64,000 nucleotides of DNA from Porphyrobacter sp. IPPAS B-1204. Its GTDB lineage: Bacteria > Pseudomonadota > Alphaproteobacteria > Sphingomonadales > Sphingomonadaceae. Numbering within the stretch: position 1 is the stretch's first letter; every line of letters begins with the position of its first letter. This document shows positions 53,591-62,495 of the stretch, piece by piece. Under the pieces are notes generated by a model. The model saw only the letters and a program-made list of their open reading frames with translations, was not told the origin of the DNA and ran no database searches. The position numbers were made by a program, and so were the translations under genes. The DNA lies in NCBI GenBank assembly GCA_003724185.1, contig RHGM01000001.1:1131001-1195000 (forward strand), given 5' to 3'.

Positions 53591-56032
53591 ATGGACGATC
53601 TGCTGGCGGATTTCATCGCCGAGACCCGCGAGATGCTGGAGGCTTCCGGCGGCGAACTCGTCGCCTGGGAGGCCGATCCGGCTGACCGTGCGCGGCTCGA
53701 TACGATCTTCCGCTTCGTCCACACGGTGAAGGGCAATTGCGGCTTTTTCGACTTTCCCCGCCTTGCCGGCCTCAGCCATGCTGCCGAGGACGCGCTGGCC
53801 GATTGCCGCGCCGGGCGGCGTGATCCTGACCAGCAACTGGTCAGCGCCGTGCTTGCGGTGATTGACCGCATCGCCCTGATGATCGACGCCATCGAAGCGG
53901 GCGAAGCCTTTCCCGAAGGCGGCGATGACAGCCTGATCGCCGCGCTTGATGTTTCACATGAAACAGTCTCCGGCGCGGGTCTGGCGGGGGTCAAGGAGGG
54001 GTCTAACCCGCCCCTGCACGCACCGGCCGAAACGCTGCTCGCCGCCAATGACGAGGCTGCCGCGCCCTATCGCCGCACCGAAACCGCCACCGCCCAGCGC
54101 ACCATCCGCCTGCCTGTCGAACTGCTCGACCGGGTGATGAGCGGCGTCAGCGACATGGTGCTGGCCCGCAACGATCTCGCCCACCGGCTGCGGCAGGCAG
54201 GCAACCAGCCGACCATCGACGGCCCCTTCGAACGGCTCACCACCATTCTGTCCGACGTGCGCGATGCGATCACCCGGATGCGGATGCAGCGGATCGAGAC
54301 GCTGTTCGGCGCCCTGCCCCGGCTTGTCCGTGACCTTTCCGCCGAGCTTGGCAAGCAGGTGATGGTCGATCTGGATGGCGGCGATGTGGAACTGGACCGC
54401 GAGATGATCGAGACGATCCGCGATCCGCTCACCCACATCATCAGGAACGCCATTGACCACGGGATCGAGGCGCCATCCGCCCGCCTTGCCAGCGGCAAGC
54501 GCGAGATCGGGCTGCTGGCCATCGCCGCGCGCCAATCGGGCAACACCATCAGCATCGTCATTTCCGATGACGGGCGCGGGCTGGACGAGGAACGCATCGC
54601 CGCCAAGGCCATCGCCACCGGGCTGATCACCGCCGCCGAACGCGCCGTGGCCTCGCGCGACAAGATCCTCAACCTGATCTTCGAACCCGGCTTCTCCACC
54701 GCGGAAACGGTCAGCAATGTCTCGGGCCGGGGCGTGGGGCTGGATGTGGTGCGCCAGAACCTCGAGAAAGTCGGCGGCAGCATCAAGGTGTCGAGCCAGC
54801 CTGGCGAAGGCACGCTGTTCAGCCTGCAAATCCCCCTGACGCTCAGCATCATTGCGGGGCTGACGGTCGAAGTCGGCGGACACCGCTTTGCCATCCCGCA
54901 ATCCTATGTCGAGGAAATCGTGCAGGGCACGGCCCGCGCCTTGGAATTCACCCGCATGGGCGAAACCGCGCTGGTCACCTTCCGCGGCAACCGCGTGCCG
55001 TGTCTGATGCTGGGGGAAGTGCTGGGTGTGGCTTCCTGCGAAATCGCGGCGAGTGAACCCACTCTCGTCATGCTGCGTCTTGCCAGCGGCGATCTGTTCG
55101 CGCTGGCGGTGGAAGGCATCCACAATCACGGCGATCTGGTGGTCAAGCCGCTGGCCCCTGCGGTGATGCGGACCGGGCTTTATGCCGGATCGACCCTGCT
55201 TGATGATGGCCAGCCGGTGCTGCTGCTCGATGTCGCCAACATCGCCGCGCAGGCCAATCTGGTGTCCGATACCCGCGTGCGGGCGCTTGGGACGCTTGAC
55301 GAGGAAACGGCCACCACTTCGGATATGCCGCGCGCCATGCTGTTCACCGATTTCGCCGGGCGGCGTTCGGCGGTCAGGCTGGAGCTGGTCCAGCGTATCG
55401 AAACCGCGCCCGCCGCCGCCATCGACCGTTCCGCCGCCCGTCCGCGGGTGGTGATCGACGGGCTGATCCTGCCGCTGATCGGCCTGCCGGAAGCCCCGCT
55501 TGCCCAGTCCCGCGTCCGGCTCCTGCGCCTCAGCGATGGCGCGTGCGAACTGCTCTATGCCGTGCGCGAGGTGGAGGATGCGGTCGAACTGACCGAAGCC
55601 CTGCACCCCGTGCCCGAAGACCCATTGGCCGAGGCGGTCACGTTGATCGGCGGCCAGCCGGTGACGCTGATCGACGCCCACGAATTGTTCGCCCGCCACG
55701 GCGAGCCGCCCATCGCTGCGGCGCGCCCGCGCTGCATGCTGCCACCGGGCGAATGGGCACGCACGATTCTGGCCCCGCTGGTTGCCAGCGCCGGTTACGA
55801 CATCGTGTCCGAAGACGACGCTGACAATGCCGCCATCGGCATCGTGTTCGACGACATCTTCGAAGTCGCCGAAGCTTTGGGCCGGACCCTGCCGGGACGG
55901 GTGATTCGGCTGCGCGACCAGCCCGATGCGCCCGAAGGCTGCGAAACAATCTACCGCTATGACCGCGAAGGCCTGCTTGCCGCGCTTGCCGCTGCGAGCA
56001 GGGCCGGCATCCGCACCGGAGAGGCCGCATGA
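53591..56032 (+). CDS. cheA: Hybrid chemotaxis histidine kinase CheA
   Basis: 813 residues, longer than classical CheA. HPt domain with phospho-acceptor His44 (FVHTVKGNCGF), a short linker with no P2 domain, dimerisation domain from about 170, ATPase domain (about 245-405) with the N-box near 282 (HIIRNAIDHG) and DDGRGLDEE, and a first CheW-like domain (about 425-545). Two extras follow: a second CheW-like domain (about 580-695, RAMLFTDFAGRRSAVRL) and a receiver-like domain (about 713-800, ILAPLVASAGYDIVSEDD) with no recognisable acceptor Asp or conserved Lys. First gene of the che operon; overlaps cheW by four bases (ATGA). Confidence 0.94.
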   Translation: MDDLLADFIAETREMLEASGGELVAWEADPADRARLDTIFRFVHTVKGNCGFFDFPRLAGLSHAAEDALADCRAGRRDPDQQLVSAVLAVIDRIALMIDAIEAGEAFPEGGDDSLIAALDVSHETVSGAGLAGVKEGSNPPLHAPAETLLAANDEAAAPYRRTETATAQRTIRLPVELLDRVMSGVSDMVLARNDLAHRLRQAGNQPTIDGPFERLTTILSDVRDAITRMRMQRIETLFGALPRLVRDLSAELGKQVMVDLDGGDVELDREMIETIRDPLTHIIRNAIDHGIEAPSARLASGKREIGLLAIAARQSGNTISIVISDDGRGLDEERIAAKAIATGLITAAERAVASRDKILNLIFEPGFSTAETVSNVSGRGVGLDVVRQNLEKVGGSIKVSSQPGEGTLFSLQIPLTLSIIAGLTVEVGGHRFAIPQSYVEEIVQGTARALEFTRMGETALVTFRGNRVPCLMLGEVLGVASCEIAASEPTLVMLRLASGDLFALAVEGIHNHGDLVVKPLAPAVMRTGLYAGSTLLDDGQPVLLLDVANIAAQANLVSDTRVRALGTLDEETATTSDMPRAMLFTDFAGRRSAVRLELVQRIETAPAAAIDRSAARPRVVIDGLILPLIGLPEAPLAQSRVRLLRLSDGACELLYAVREVEDAVELTEALHPVPEDPLAEAVTLIGGQPVTLIDAHELFARHGEPPIAAARPRCMLPPGEWARTILAPLVASAGYDIVSEDDADNAAIGIVFDDIFEVAEALGRTLPGRVIRLRDQPDAPEGCETIYRYDREGLLAALAAASRAGIRTGEAA

Positions 56033-56496
56033 CCGGAGATCTGCTCGTGATCGCCCGGATCGCCGGACGCCGCTGCGCGCTGGCCGCGCTGGATGTGAAA
56101 TCGGTGATCGAGATCGGCACTGTCACCCCGATCCCGCGGGCCCCGGCATGGATCGCCGGCATTACCGCCCTGCGCAGCCAGGCGCTGACCGTGATCGATT
56201 GCCGCCGCGCGCTGGGATTGGGGGGCGTTCTTGCGGCTGACGAATGGGCGACCGATCACCGCGCTGTCGTGGTGGCTGAAGGCGGCCATTCCTATGCGCT
56301 GATGGTCGATTCGATCGAGGATATCACCACCGCTGCGGGCGAAGCGGGGCAGGTGCCCGGCGGTTTCGGCGCGGAATGGTCACGCGTGGCGACCGGCATG
56401 ATCGAAACGCTGGCTGGCCCTGCCCTGATGCTCGATCTGGCGGCGCTGCTGGCCGGGCCAGAGGTTGCCCGGCACGAAATCGAAGCCGGAATTTAA
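56029..56496 (+). CDS. cheW: Chemotaxis coupling protein CheW
   Basis: 155 residues, single CheW beta-barrel domain: LVIARIAGRRCALAALDVKSVIEIGTVTPIP, the PAWIAGITALRSQALTVID arch and a C-terminal helix. It bridges chemoreceptors and CheA at the membrane. ATGA overlap with cheA gives coupled translation. Followed 54 bases later by cheY. Confidence 0.93.
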   Translation: MTGDLLVIARIAGRRCALAALDVKSVIEIGTVTPIPRAPAWIAGITALRSQALTVIDCRRALGLGGVLAADEWATDHRAVVVAEGGHSYALMVDSIEDITTAAGEAGQVPGGFGAEWSRVATGMIETLAGPALMLDLAALLAGPEVARHEIEAGI

Positions 56497-56550
56497 TCCA
56501 ATGCTTACCATCTGCCTCTAGTTTCAGGGTTCAAACCCGCAGGAACACCC

Positions 56551-56916
56551 ATGAAAACATGCCTCATCGTCGATGATTCCCGCGTGATCCGGAAGGTTTC
56601 GAGGCATATCCTCGAAACCCTCGGCTTTGCGGTGGAGGAAGCCGAAAACGGCAAGCTGGCCCTGGACGCCTGTGATGTGTCGATGCCCGATGTGGTGCTG
56701 CTGGACTGGAACATGCCAGTGATGACGGGGATCGAATTCCTCGTCCATCTGCGCCAGCGGCCCGGCGGAGACCGGCCCAAGGTGGTGTTCTGCACCACCG
56801 AAAACGACGTTGCGCACATCCGCGAGGCGATTCAGGCGGGTGCTGACGAATATGTGATGAAGCCCTTCGATCACGAGACGCTCCAGATCAAGCTGCAGCT
56901 CGTCGGGTTTGCGTGA
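56551..56916 (+). CDS. cheY: Single-domain response regulator CheY
   Basis: 121 residues, a bare receiver domain. Acid pair Asp8-Asp9, phospho-acceptor Asp52 in LLDWNMPVMTG, Thr82 and Lys104 (YVMKPF) are all present, so phosphorylation by CheA is expected. The target, flagellar motor or another machine, cannot be told because no motility genes are in the window. Its stop overlaps the GTG start of cheB by four bases. Confidence 0.93.
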   Translation: MKTCLIVDDSRVIRKVSRHILETLGFAVEEAENGKLALDACDVSMPDVVLLDWNMPVMTGIEFLVHLRQRPGGDRPKVVFCTTENDVAHIREAIQAGADEYVMKPFDHETLQIKLQLVGFA

Positions 56917-58079
56917 ACCGCGCCCCGTCCATTCCGCGCACTCCCCCGTCGGTTGGCGCCGCCGGGAGCGACCGCCGCCCCTTCGCGCAATCCGGCGCAA
57001 GCGCGGCAATCCGGGTGATGATCGTCGATGACTCGCTGACCGTCCGCACGATCTTCAAGCGAATGGTGGAAAGCGATCCGGCGCTGGTGATCGTCGGCAC
57101 GGCCAGCAGCGCCGAACGGGCCATCGCCCAGTTGGCAGCGGAACCTGCCGATGTGGTGCTGCTCGATTTGGAAATGCCCGGTATCGGCGGTCTGGATGCC
57201 CTGCCCGCGATCCTTGCCACACCGGGCAAGCCGCAAGTACTGGTGGTGTCGTCGCTGACGATGGACGGGGCCGAACACACCATGTCTGCGCTGCAGATGG
57301 GGGCAGCCGACACGCTGCTGAAACCGCGTCCGGGCGGCTTTACCGAAGATTACCGCGCCCAGCTGCTCGGCAAGATCCGGGCGCTCGGCAGCCGGTTTGC
57401 CGAACGCGACGCCGCGCCTCAGCAGACCGCCGAACCCAGTTTTGTGCGCCCCGGACCCGGTCATGGCCTTTCCCGGCGCAGCTGGCGGCCAGAGGTGGTC
57501 GCGATCGGCGCGTCGACGGGCGGGATTCATGCCCTCGGCCTGATGCTCCGGCGGCTTGGTCCCGGCTTTGATCTGCCGATTCTCATCACCCAGCACCTGC
57601 CTGCATCCTTCATGCCGGTGTTTGCGCGCCAGGTCGAAACGGCCTGCGGGCGCCCGGCGGAAATCGCTGCCGACGGGCTGACGCTGTCCCCGGGGCGGAT
57701 CCTGATCGCGCCGGGCCACGGCCATATCGTGGTGCAGCGCAAGGGCGCGATGCTCGCGGTGCGAATCAGCACCGAACCTGCGGTAAGCGGCTGCCTGCCC
57801 TCGGTCGATCCGATGCTCGAAAGCCTTGCCGCAGCCTGTGAAGGCCGCGCTCTGGGCGTTATCCTGTCAGGCATGGGGCGCGACGGTGTGGTGGGCGCCA
57901 AATCCCTGATCGACGCAGGCGGCACGATCTATGCCCAGAATGCCGATACCAGCGCGGTGTGGGGGATGCCCGGCGCTGTTGCGCGTGCAGGGTTGGCCAG
58001 CCTGATCGCTCCGCCCGAACTGATCGGCGATGCGGTGATGGCACAAGCCGCCGCACCCGCTGCGCCGACGCATCGATAG
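56913..58079 (+). CDS. cheB: Protein-glutamate methylesterase CheB
   Basis: 388 residues. A polar N-terminal stretch of about 32 residues, receiver domain with VMIVDDSLTVRTIF and LLDLEMPGIGGLDAL, linker, then the methylesterase domain with catalytic Ser201 (AIGASTGG), His228 (ITQHLP) and Asp324 (SGMGRDG). Removes methyl groups from chemoreceptors in adaptation. GTG start at 56913 overlapping the cheY stop. Followed 10 bases later by cheR. Confidence 0.95.
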   Translation: MNRAPSIPRTPPSVGAAGSDRRPFAQSGASAAIRVMIVDDSLTVRTIFKRMVESDPALVIVGTASSAERAIAQLAAEPADVVLLDLEMPGIGGLDALPAILATPGKPQVLVVSSLTMDGAEHTMSALQMGAADTLLKPRPGGFTEDYRAQLLGKIRALGSRFAERDAAPQQTAEPSFVRPGPGHGLSRRSWRPEVVAIGASTGGIHALGLMLRRLGPGFDLPILITQHLPASFMPVFARQVETACGRPAEIAADGLTLSPGRILIAPGHGHIVVQRKGAMLAVRISTEPAVSGCLPSVDPMLESLAAACEGRALGVILSGMGRDGVVGAKSLIDAGGTIYAQNADTSAVWGMPGAVARAGLASLIAPPELIGDAVMAQAAAPAAPTHR

Positions 58080-58089
58080 GCGCGGGCGC

Positions 58090-58950
58090 ATGGATGTCAG
58101 CGAAGCCTCCTTCCAGATCATCGCCGATCTGCTCGAAGCGCGCACCGGTCAGCACCTGACCGAAAGCCGCCGCTGGCGGGTCAATTCGGCGCTCGCGGGG
58201 ATTTTCCGCCAGCACGGCATCAGCAATATCGACCAGCTCGTGTGCCTGCTCGCCGCGCCGCCGGGCGGCCCGGAAAGCCCTGATCTGTCGCAGGAAGTGG
58301 TCGAGGCACTGCTCAACAACGAAACCTATTTCTTCCGCGACAAACCGACTTTCGATCAGCTGCCGGGCGAAATCCTGCCCGAACTCGCCCAGCGCCGCCG
58401 CGATGCGCGCCGCCTGTCGATCTGGTCGGCTGGCTGTTCGACCGGGCAAGAGGTCTATTCGCTGGCGATGCTGTTTACCGAACAGGCCGAACGCTGGCAG
58501 GGGTGGACGATCGACATCCTCGGCACCGATGTCTCGCACCGCGCGATCAACGCGGCGCGCAGCGGATGCTACAGCCAGTTCGAAGTGCAGCGCGGGCTTG
58601 GCGTCACCCAGATGCTGCGCCATTTCGACGAAACGCCGCGCGGCTGGCAGGTGCGCGATGATGTGCGCCGGATGGTGCGGTTCAACCAGCACAACATGCT
58701 CGCTGCTTTCCCCGGGCGCATTCCCTTCGATCTGGTGCTGTGCCGCAATGTGCTGCTCTATTTCGACCGATCCACCCGCGGCGAGGCCTTCGGCCGGCTG
58801 GCGGGCGCGGTGATGCCCGATGGGTTCCTGATGCTTGGCGCGGGCGAAACCGTGGTCGGCCAGACCGATCGCTTCGTGCCCACGGCCCGCCGCGCGAGCT
58901 TTTTCGAGCCCGCCGCCCCCGGCGCCGCGGCCTTGCGAAAAATCGCCTGA
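58090..58950 (+). CDS. cheR: Chemoreceptor methyltransferase CheR
   Basis: 286 residues, SAM-dependent methyltransferase adding methyl groups to receptor glutamates. N-terminal helical domain (about 1-75) with RTGQHLTESRRWRVNSAL, then LLNNETYFFRD, IWSAGCSTGQEVYSLAMLF (SAM loop), ILGTDVSHRAINAAR and DLVLCRNVLLYFD. No C-terminal TPR extension. Neither downstream chemoreceptor shows the NWETF-type tether, so CheR must act without it. Confidence 0.95.
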   Translation: MDVSEASFQIIADLLEARTGQHLTESRRWRVNSALAGIFRQHGISNIDQLVCLLAAPPGGPESPDLSQEVVEALLNNETYFFRDKPTFDQLPGEILPELAQRRRDARRLSIWSAGCSTGQEVYSLAMLFTEQAERWQGWTIDILGTDVSHRAINAARSGCYSQFEVQRGLGVTQMLRHFDETPRGWQVRDDVRRMVRFNQHNMLAAFPGRIPFDLVLCRNVLLYFDRSTRGEAFGRLAGAVMPDGFLMLGAGETVVGQTDRFVPTARRASFFEPAAPGAAALRKIA

Positions 58951-59048
58951 TCCCAATGCTTCCACGGGTGCTTCGGGCCCGGGGCTTTACCCTTCCTTAG
59001 CCGCTTCTCTTTAGGAAGATCAGGCAACCGCGCGCCCCTTTCGGGCCT

Positions 59049-60611
59049 GTGGATCGGGAAACCTGGGCCTTGTTCACGAAGAAGCGACCCGTGCATCTGA
59101 GCGCAACCGGGCTGGTGATCATTCCGATCGCGGTGGCCAGCGCGATGACCTGCGGGCTGATGTTTGCGGTGGGTTTCCATGGCGATGTGACAATCGGCTC
59201 GCACAGCGCGCTGATTATCTGCGCGATCCTGATTTACGCTGCCACACTCTTCTTCCTCGGCCGCAGCGGCATTGCGAGCATTCGCGGGCTGGAAGCGCGG
59301 GTCAACACTGATCCGCTGACCAGCCTGCCCAACCGCCACACCCTTCACGAAGATATCCTGCGCCTGTCGAAGGGCGATGATGAAGTCGCGCTGGCGATGA
59401 TCGATCTCGACAGCTTCAAGCAGGTCAACGACCATTATGGCCACGCCGTGGGCGACCAGTTGATCGAAATGTGCGCGGACATGATCCGCGACGTGTGCGG
59501 TGACGAGGCCCGCTGCTACCGGCTTGGCGGTGACGAATTTGCCGCGGTGATGGCCGGCAAGGTTGCGGGCACGATCCTTGAAGGCATCTGCCGCACGCTG
59601 CTGGAACGGCTCGGCACGCCCGTCACCCTCGGCCACCGCCACATTGCTGTCGGGGCGAGCATCGGCCTGACCCGCTCGACCGCCGATCTGCGCATTCCGT
59701 CTTCGGAAATGCTGCGCCGTTCCGATGTGGCGATGGACATGTCCAAGCGCGGCGGGAAGATGCGCTGCACCTGGTTCAACGAAAGCTTCGATCGCCGCCG
59801 CGAACGTGTGCGCGAAATCGAGGATGAAATCCGCGTCGCGATCGCCTCCGGCGAATTCAAGCTCGCCTATCAGCCGCTGGTGGCCGCCGATGACAAGCGC
59901 ATCGTGGCGGTCGAGGCGCTGCTGCGCTGGGATCGTGGCAATCGCCCGCCGCTCGGCCCCAATGTGTTTGTGCCGGTTGCCGAGGAATCCGGCCTCATCA
60001 ACCCGCTCGGCCTGTGGGTGCTGCGCCAGGCGGTGTGTGACGCGGGCCGCTGGGGCGACATCACCCTGTCGGTCAACATTTCGGCTGCCCAGCTGCGTAA
60101 CGCGGAATTTCCGATCAAACTGGGCGAAGTGCTGGAGGAAACCGGCTTTCCCCCGCACCGGCTGGAACTCGAAGTGACCGAGACCTGTCTGGTGCTCGAT
60201 CCCATCGTCGCCGAACGTACGCTGGATGTGATTCGCAGTTTTGGCGTGCGCATCGCGCTGGATGATTTCGGCACCGGCTATGCCTCGATCGGGTTCCTGC
60301 GGCGTTTCCGCTTTGAAAAGCTCAAGCTTGATCGCTCTCTGGTGGAGCTGGCCGGCGTCGATGACGGCAGCCGGGCGATGATGCTTTCCAGCATTGCGCT
60401 TGCCCGTGCGCTCAACATGGGGGTCACCGCCGAAGGGGTCGAAACCGAAGAGCAGGCCGAACTGGTGCGCCTTGCCGGGTGCGACCAGATTCAGGGCTGG
60501 CTCTATTACCGCGCCCTGCCCGCTGCCGATATCGACAAGCTGATCGCCGCCCAAAACCTCACATTGGCCAAGGCCCAAGGGCCGGACACAAAGGACGAAC
60601 AGGCGGCATGA
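59049..60611 (+). CDS. GGDEF-EAL cyclic-di-GMP enzyme, membrane-anchored
   Basis: 520 residues from a GTG. Two membrane segments (about 17-38 and 55-74), then a GGDEF domain with intact GGDEF at 160-164 and no RxxD inhibitory site at the expected place, then an EAL domain with EALLRW at 289-294, the [17 protein letters not shown] loop and KLDRSLV. Both signatures look intact, so it could make or break c-di-GMP, or one domain may be regulatory. It lies between cheR and a chemoreceptor gene and its stop overlaps that start by four bases. Confidence 0.93.
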   Translation: MDRETWALFTKKRPVHLSATGLVIIPIAVASAMTCGLMFAVGFHGDVTIGSHSALIICAILIYAATLFFLGRSGIASIRGLEARVNTDPLTSLPNRHTLHEDILRLSKGDDEVALAMIDLDSFKQVNDHYGHAVGDQLIEMCADMIRDVCGDEARCYRLGGDEFAAVMAGKVAGTILEGICRTLLERLGTPVTLGHRHIAVGASIGLTRSTADLRIPSSEMLRRSDVAMDMSKRGGKMRCTWFNESFDRRRERVREIEDEIRVAIASGEFKLAYQPLVAADDKRIVAVEALLRWDRGNRPPLGPNVFVPVAEESGLINPLGLWVLRQAVCDAGRWGDITLSVNISAAQLRNAEFPIKLGEVLEETGFPPHRLELEVTETCLVLDPIVAERTLDVIRSFGVRIALDDFGTGYASIGFLRRFRFEKLKLDRSLVELAGVDDGSRAMMLSSIALARALNMGVTAEGVETEEQAELVRLAGCDQIQGWLYYRALPAADIDKLIAAQNLTLAKAQGPDTKDEQAA

Positions 60612-62413
60612 GCGCGCTTTCCGACATTGCCCTCAATCTTGAGGCCGAAGCTGCTGCAACCAGCCCCGCCGTCCCCGCGACCCGGCTGGCGCGCGCGCGC
60701 CACTGGTTTGCCACGCTGCCTGTCGGCGGCAAGATCACACTGTTCTTCAGCTGCAATCTGGCCTTCGCCCTGCTGGCAGGGCTGTTCGTAGTGGGCGGCT
60801 ATCTCGAACTTGGCCAGCGCGGTGAGCGGATCCGTTCCACCCATGAAGCCGCGCTCAAGGCCGAACGGCTGCTGGTGCAACTGACCGAAGGTCAGCGCCA
60901 TGCCGAAATGCTGGTCATCGATGGCGATGCCGCCCGTGCCCGTGCCGCGCAAGAAGCGCTGGATCGCGCAGCGGCCAGTGCACTCATGCTGGCAGACAGC
61001 GCCGTTTCCAGCGAGATCGAAACCAACGCCCGCCTTGCCCTGATCAACGAAGGCATCGCCGATCTCTCCCGGCAGGTCAGCGCCTTTGATCCGGCCGCCG
61101 CCGACGCAGCCAGCCGCCGTGCTCAGGCGAGCGCCATTGCTGCCACCAGCGGCACCGTGCTTGAGGCTGCGCAAGGCATGACCACCATGCTCGGTCAGCA
61201 GGCCGACACCATGGCTGACGCCGGTGCAGCGCTGATTTCCCGGTTGTTGGTAATGTGGATCGTGCTCGCCACCATCCTGACGCTTATCACTTTGTTCGCC
61301 CAACGCTATTTCAGCCGCACTGTCGGTGCCACGTTGACCGCGATTTCCCAGCAGATGACCCGCATCGCCGCAGGCGAGCGCGATGTCGCTGTCAGCGGCA
61401 AGGAACGGCAGGACGAAATAGGCGAAATGGCCCGCGCCACCGAAGTGTTCCACCGTGCCGGGCTGCGGCTCGAAAAGCTCAGCCGCGAACGCGCCGAACG
61501 CGCCAAGGCCGAGCTTGACGAACAGGCCCGCCAGCAAGTGCTGCGCGAGGAAGCCCGGATCGAACGCGACCGGGTGCTGCGGGACATTGCCGACCAGTTC
61601 GAACGCACCGTGGGCGAAGTCGTGACCGGCGTTGTCGCTGCCTCCAGCCAGCTGCAATCGACCGCATCGCTGATGGCCAACACCGCCGAAGACGCCAGCG
61701 CCCGCACAGGCGAGGCTGCGGCGGCGATGCAGGAAGCCAATCTCGGCGCCACTGCCGCAGCGGCCGCCAGCGACGAATTCGCCATGTCGATCGGCGAAAT
61801 CAGCCGTCAGGCGGCCTCCTCTGCGGAACTGGCCCGCGAAGCCAGCCTCACCGCCCGACAGGCGGACAGCACCATCGGCGCGCTGTCATCATCGGCGATG
61901 GAAGTGGGCGAGATTGTCGAGCTGATCCGGACTATCGCCCAGCGCACCAACCTGCTTGCGCTCAACGCCAGCATTGAAGCTGCGCGCGGCGGCGAGGCGG
62001 GACGCGGGTTCGCGGTTGTCGCCAGCGAGGTCAAGGAACTCGCCAACCAGACCAGCCGCGCCACCGAAAAGGTCGCCGACCAGATCCGTGCGATGCAATC
62101 CACCACCGGCGCCAGCGTCAGCGCGCTGCGCTCGATCGCGGCCCAGATCGAACAGCTGGAAACCACCGCCGTTTCCATCGCCAGCGCGGTCGATCAACAA
62201 TCGGTCGCGGGCCACGATCTGGCGCGCAGCATCGATCTGGCGGCACGCGGCACCGAAAAGGTCGCCGGCCATGTCGATACCGTGCGGGCGCTGTCGCTTT
62301 CGACCGGCGCCGCCGCCAGCCAGGTGTTGTCGAGCGCGACGAGCCTCGAATCCCAGGCCGCCACCTTGCGCGTGCAGGTGCAGGGTTTCCTTTCCCGAGT
62401 GCGCGCCGGCTGA
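60608..62413 (+). CDS. Methyl-accepting chemotaxis protein 1
   Basis: 601 residues. TM1 (about 36-60), periplasmic helical domain (62-205), TM2 (about 209-235), HAMP domain, and a long cytoplasmic signalling domain with the hairpin tip [34 protein letters not shown] split here only for reading (tip near residue 445). No C-terminal methyl-enzyme tether. ATG 60608 overlaps the TGA of the GGDEF-EAL gene (ATGA), giving coupled expression. Its signalling domain is closely similar to that of the next gene. Ligand unknown. Confidence 0.94.
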   Translation: MSALSDIALNLEAEAAATSPAVPATRLARARHWFATLPVGGKITLFFSCNLAFALLAGLFVVGGYLELGQRGERIRSTHEAALKAERLLVQLTEGQRHAEMLVIDGDAARARAAQEALDRAAASALMLADSAVSSEIETNARLALINEGIADLSRQVSAFDPAAADAASRRAQASAIAATSGTVLEAAQGMTTMLGQQADTMADAGAALISRLLVMWIVLATILTLITLFAQRYFSRTVGATLTAISQQMTRIAAGERDVAVSGKERQDEIGEMARATEVFHRAGLRLEKLSRERAERAKAELDEQARQQVLREEARIERDRVLRDIADQFERTVGEVVTGVVAASSQLQSTASLMANTAEDASARTGEAAAAMQEANLGATAAAAASDEFAMSIGEISRQAASSAELAREASLTARQADSTIGALSSSAMEVGEIVELIRTIAQRTNLLALNASIEAARGGEAGRGFAVVASEVKELANQTSRATEKVADQIRAMQSTTGASVSALRSIAAQIEQLETTAVSIASAVDQQSVAGHDLARSIDLAARGTEKVAGHVDTVRALSLSTGAAASQVLSSATSLESQAATLRVQVQGFLSRVRAG

Positions 62414-62433
62414 CCGTCGCTTCACCCCGGAAT

Positions 62434-62470
62434 CAAGCATTTGGAAAGGATTTTCCTTCATAAATGCTTG
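62434..62470 (+). promoter_or_regulatory. Nested inverted repeat between the two chemoreceptor genes
   Basis: CAAGCATTT (62434-62442) and AAATGCTTG (62462-62470) are perfect 9-base arms; the interior contains GGAAA/TTTCC as a second stem. It begins 21 bases after the stop of receptor 1 and ends 26 bases before receptor 2, so it may lower read-through or stabilise the upstream mRNA. No T-tract follows. Confidence 0.4.
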
Positions 62471-62495
62471 CAACCATACCCCGGGGAATTGCGGC

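Noticed and set aside
53954..55699. A 581-codon leftward frame opposite cheA
   Set aside because: Antisense to cheA, His/Gln/Arg-rich text without domain; an artefact of third-position GC.
58758..60578. A 606-codon leftward frame opposite cheR and the GGDEF-EAL gene
   Set aside because: Antisense shadow of genes with intact GGDEF and EAL signatures.
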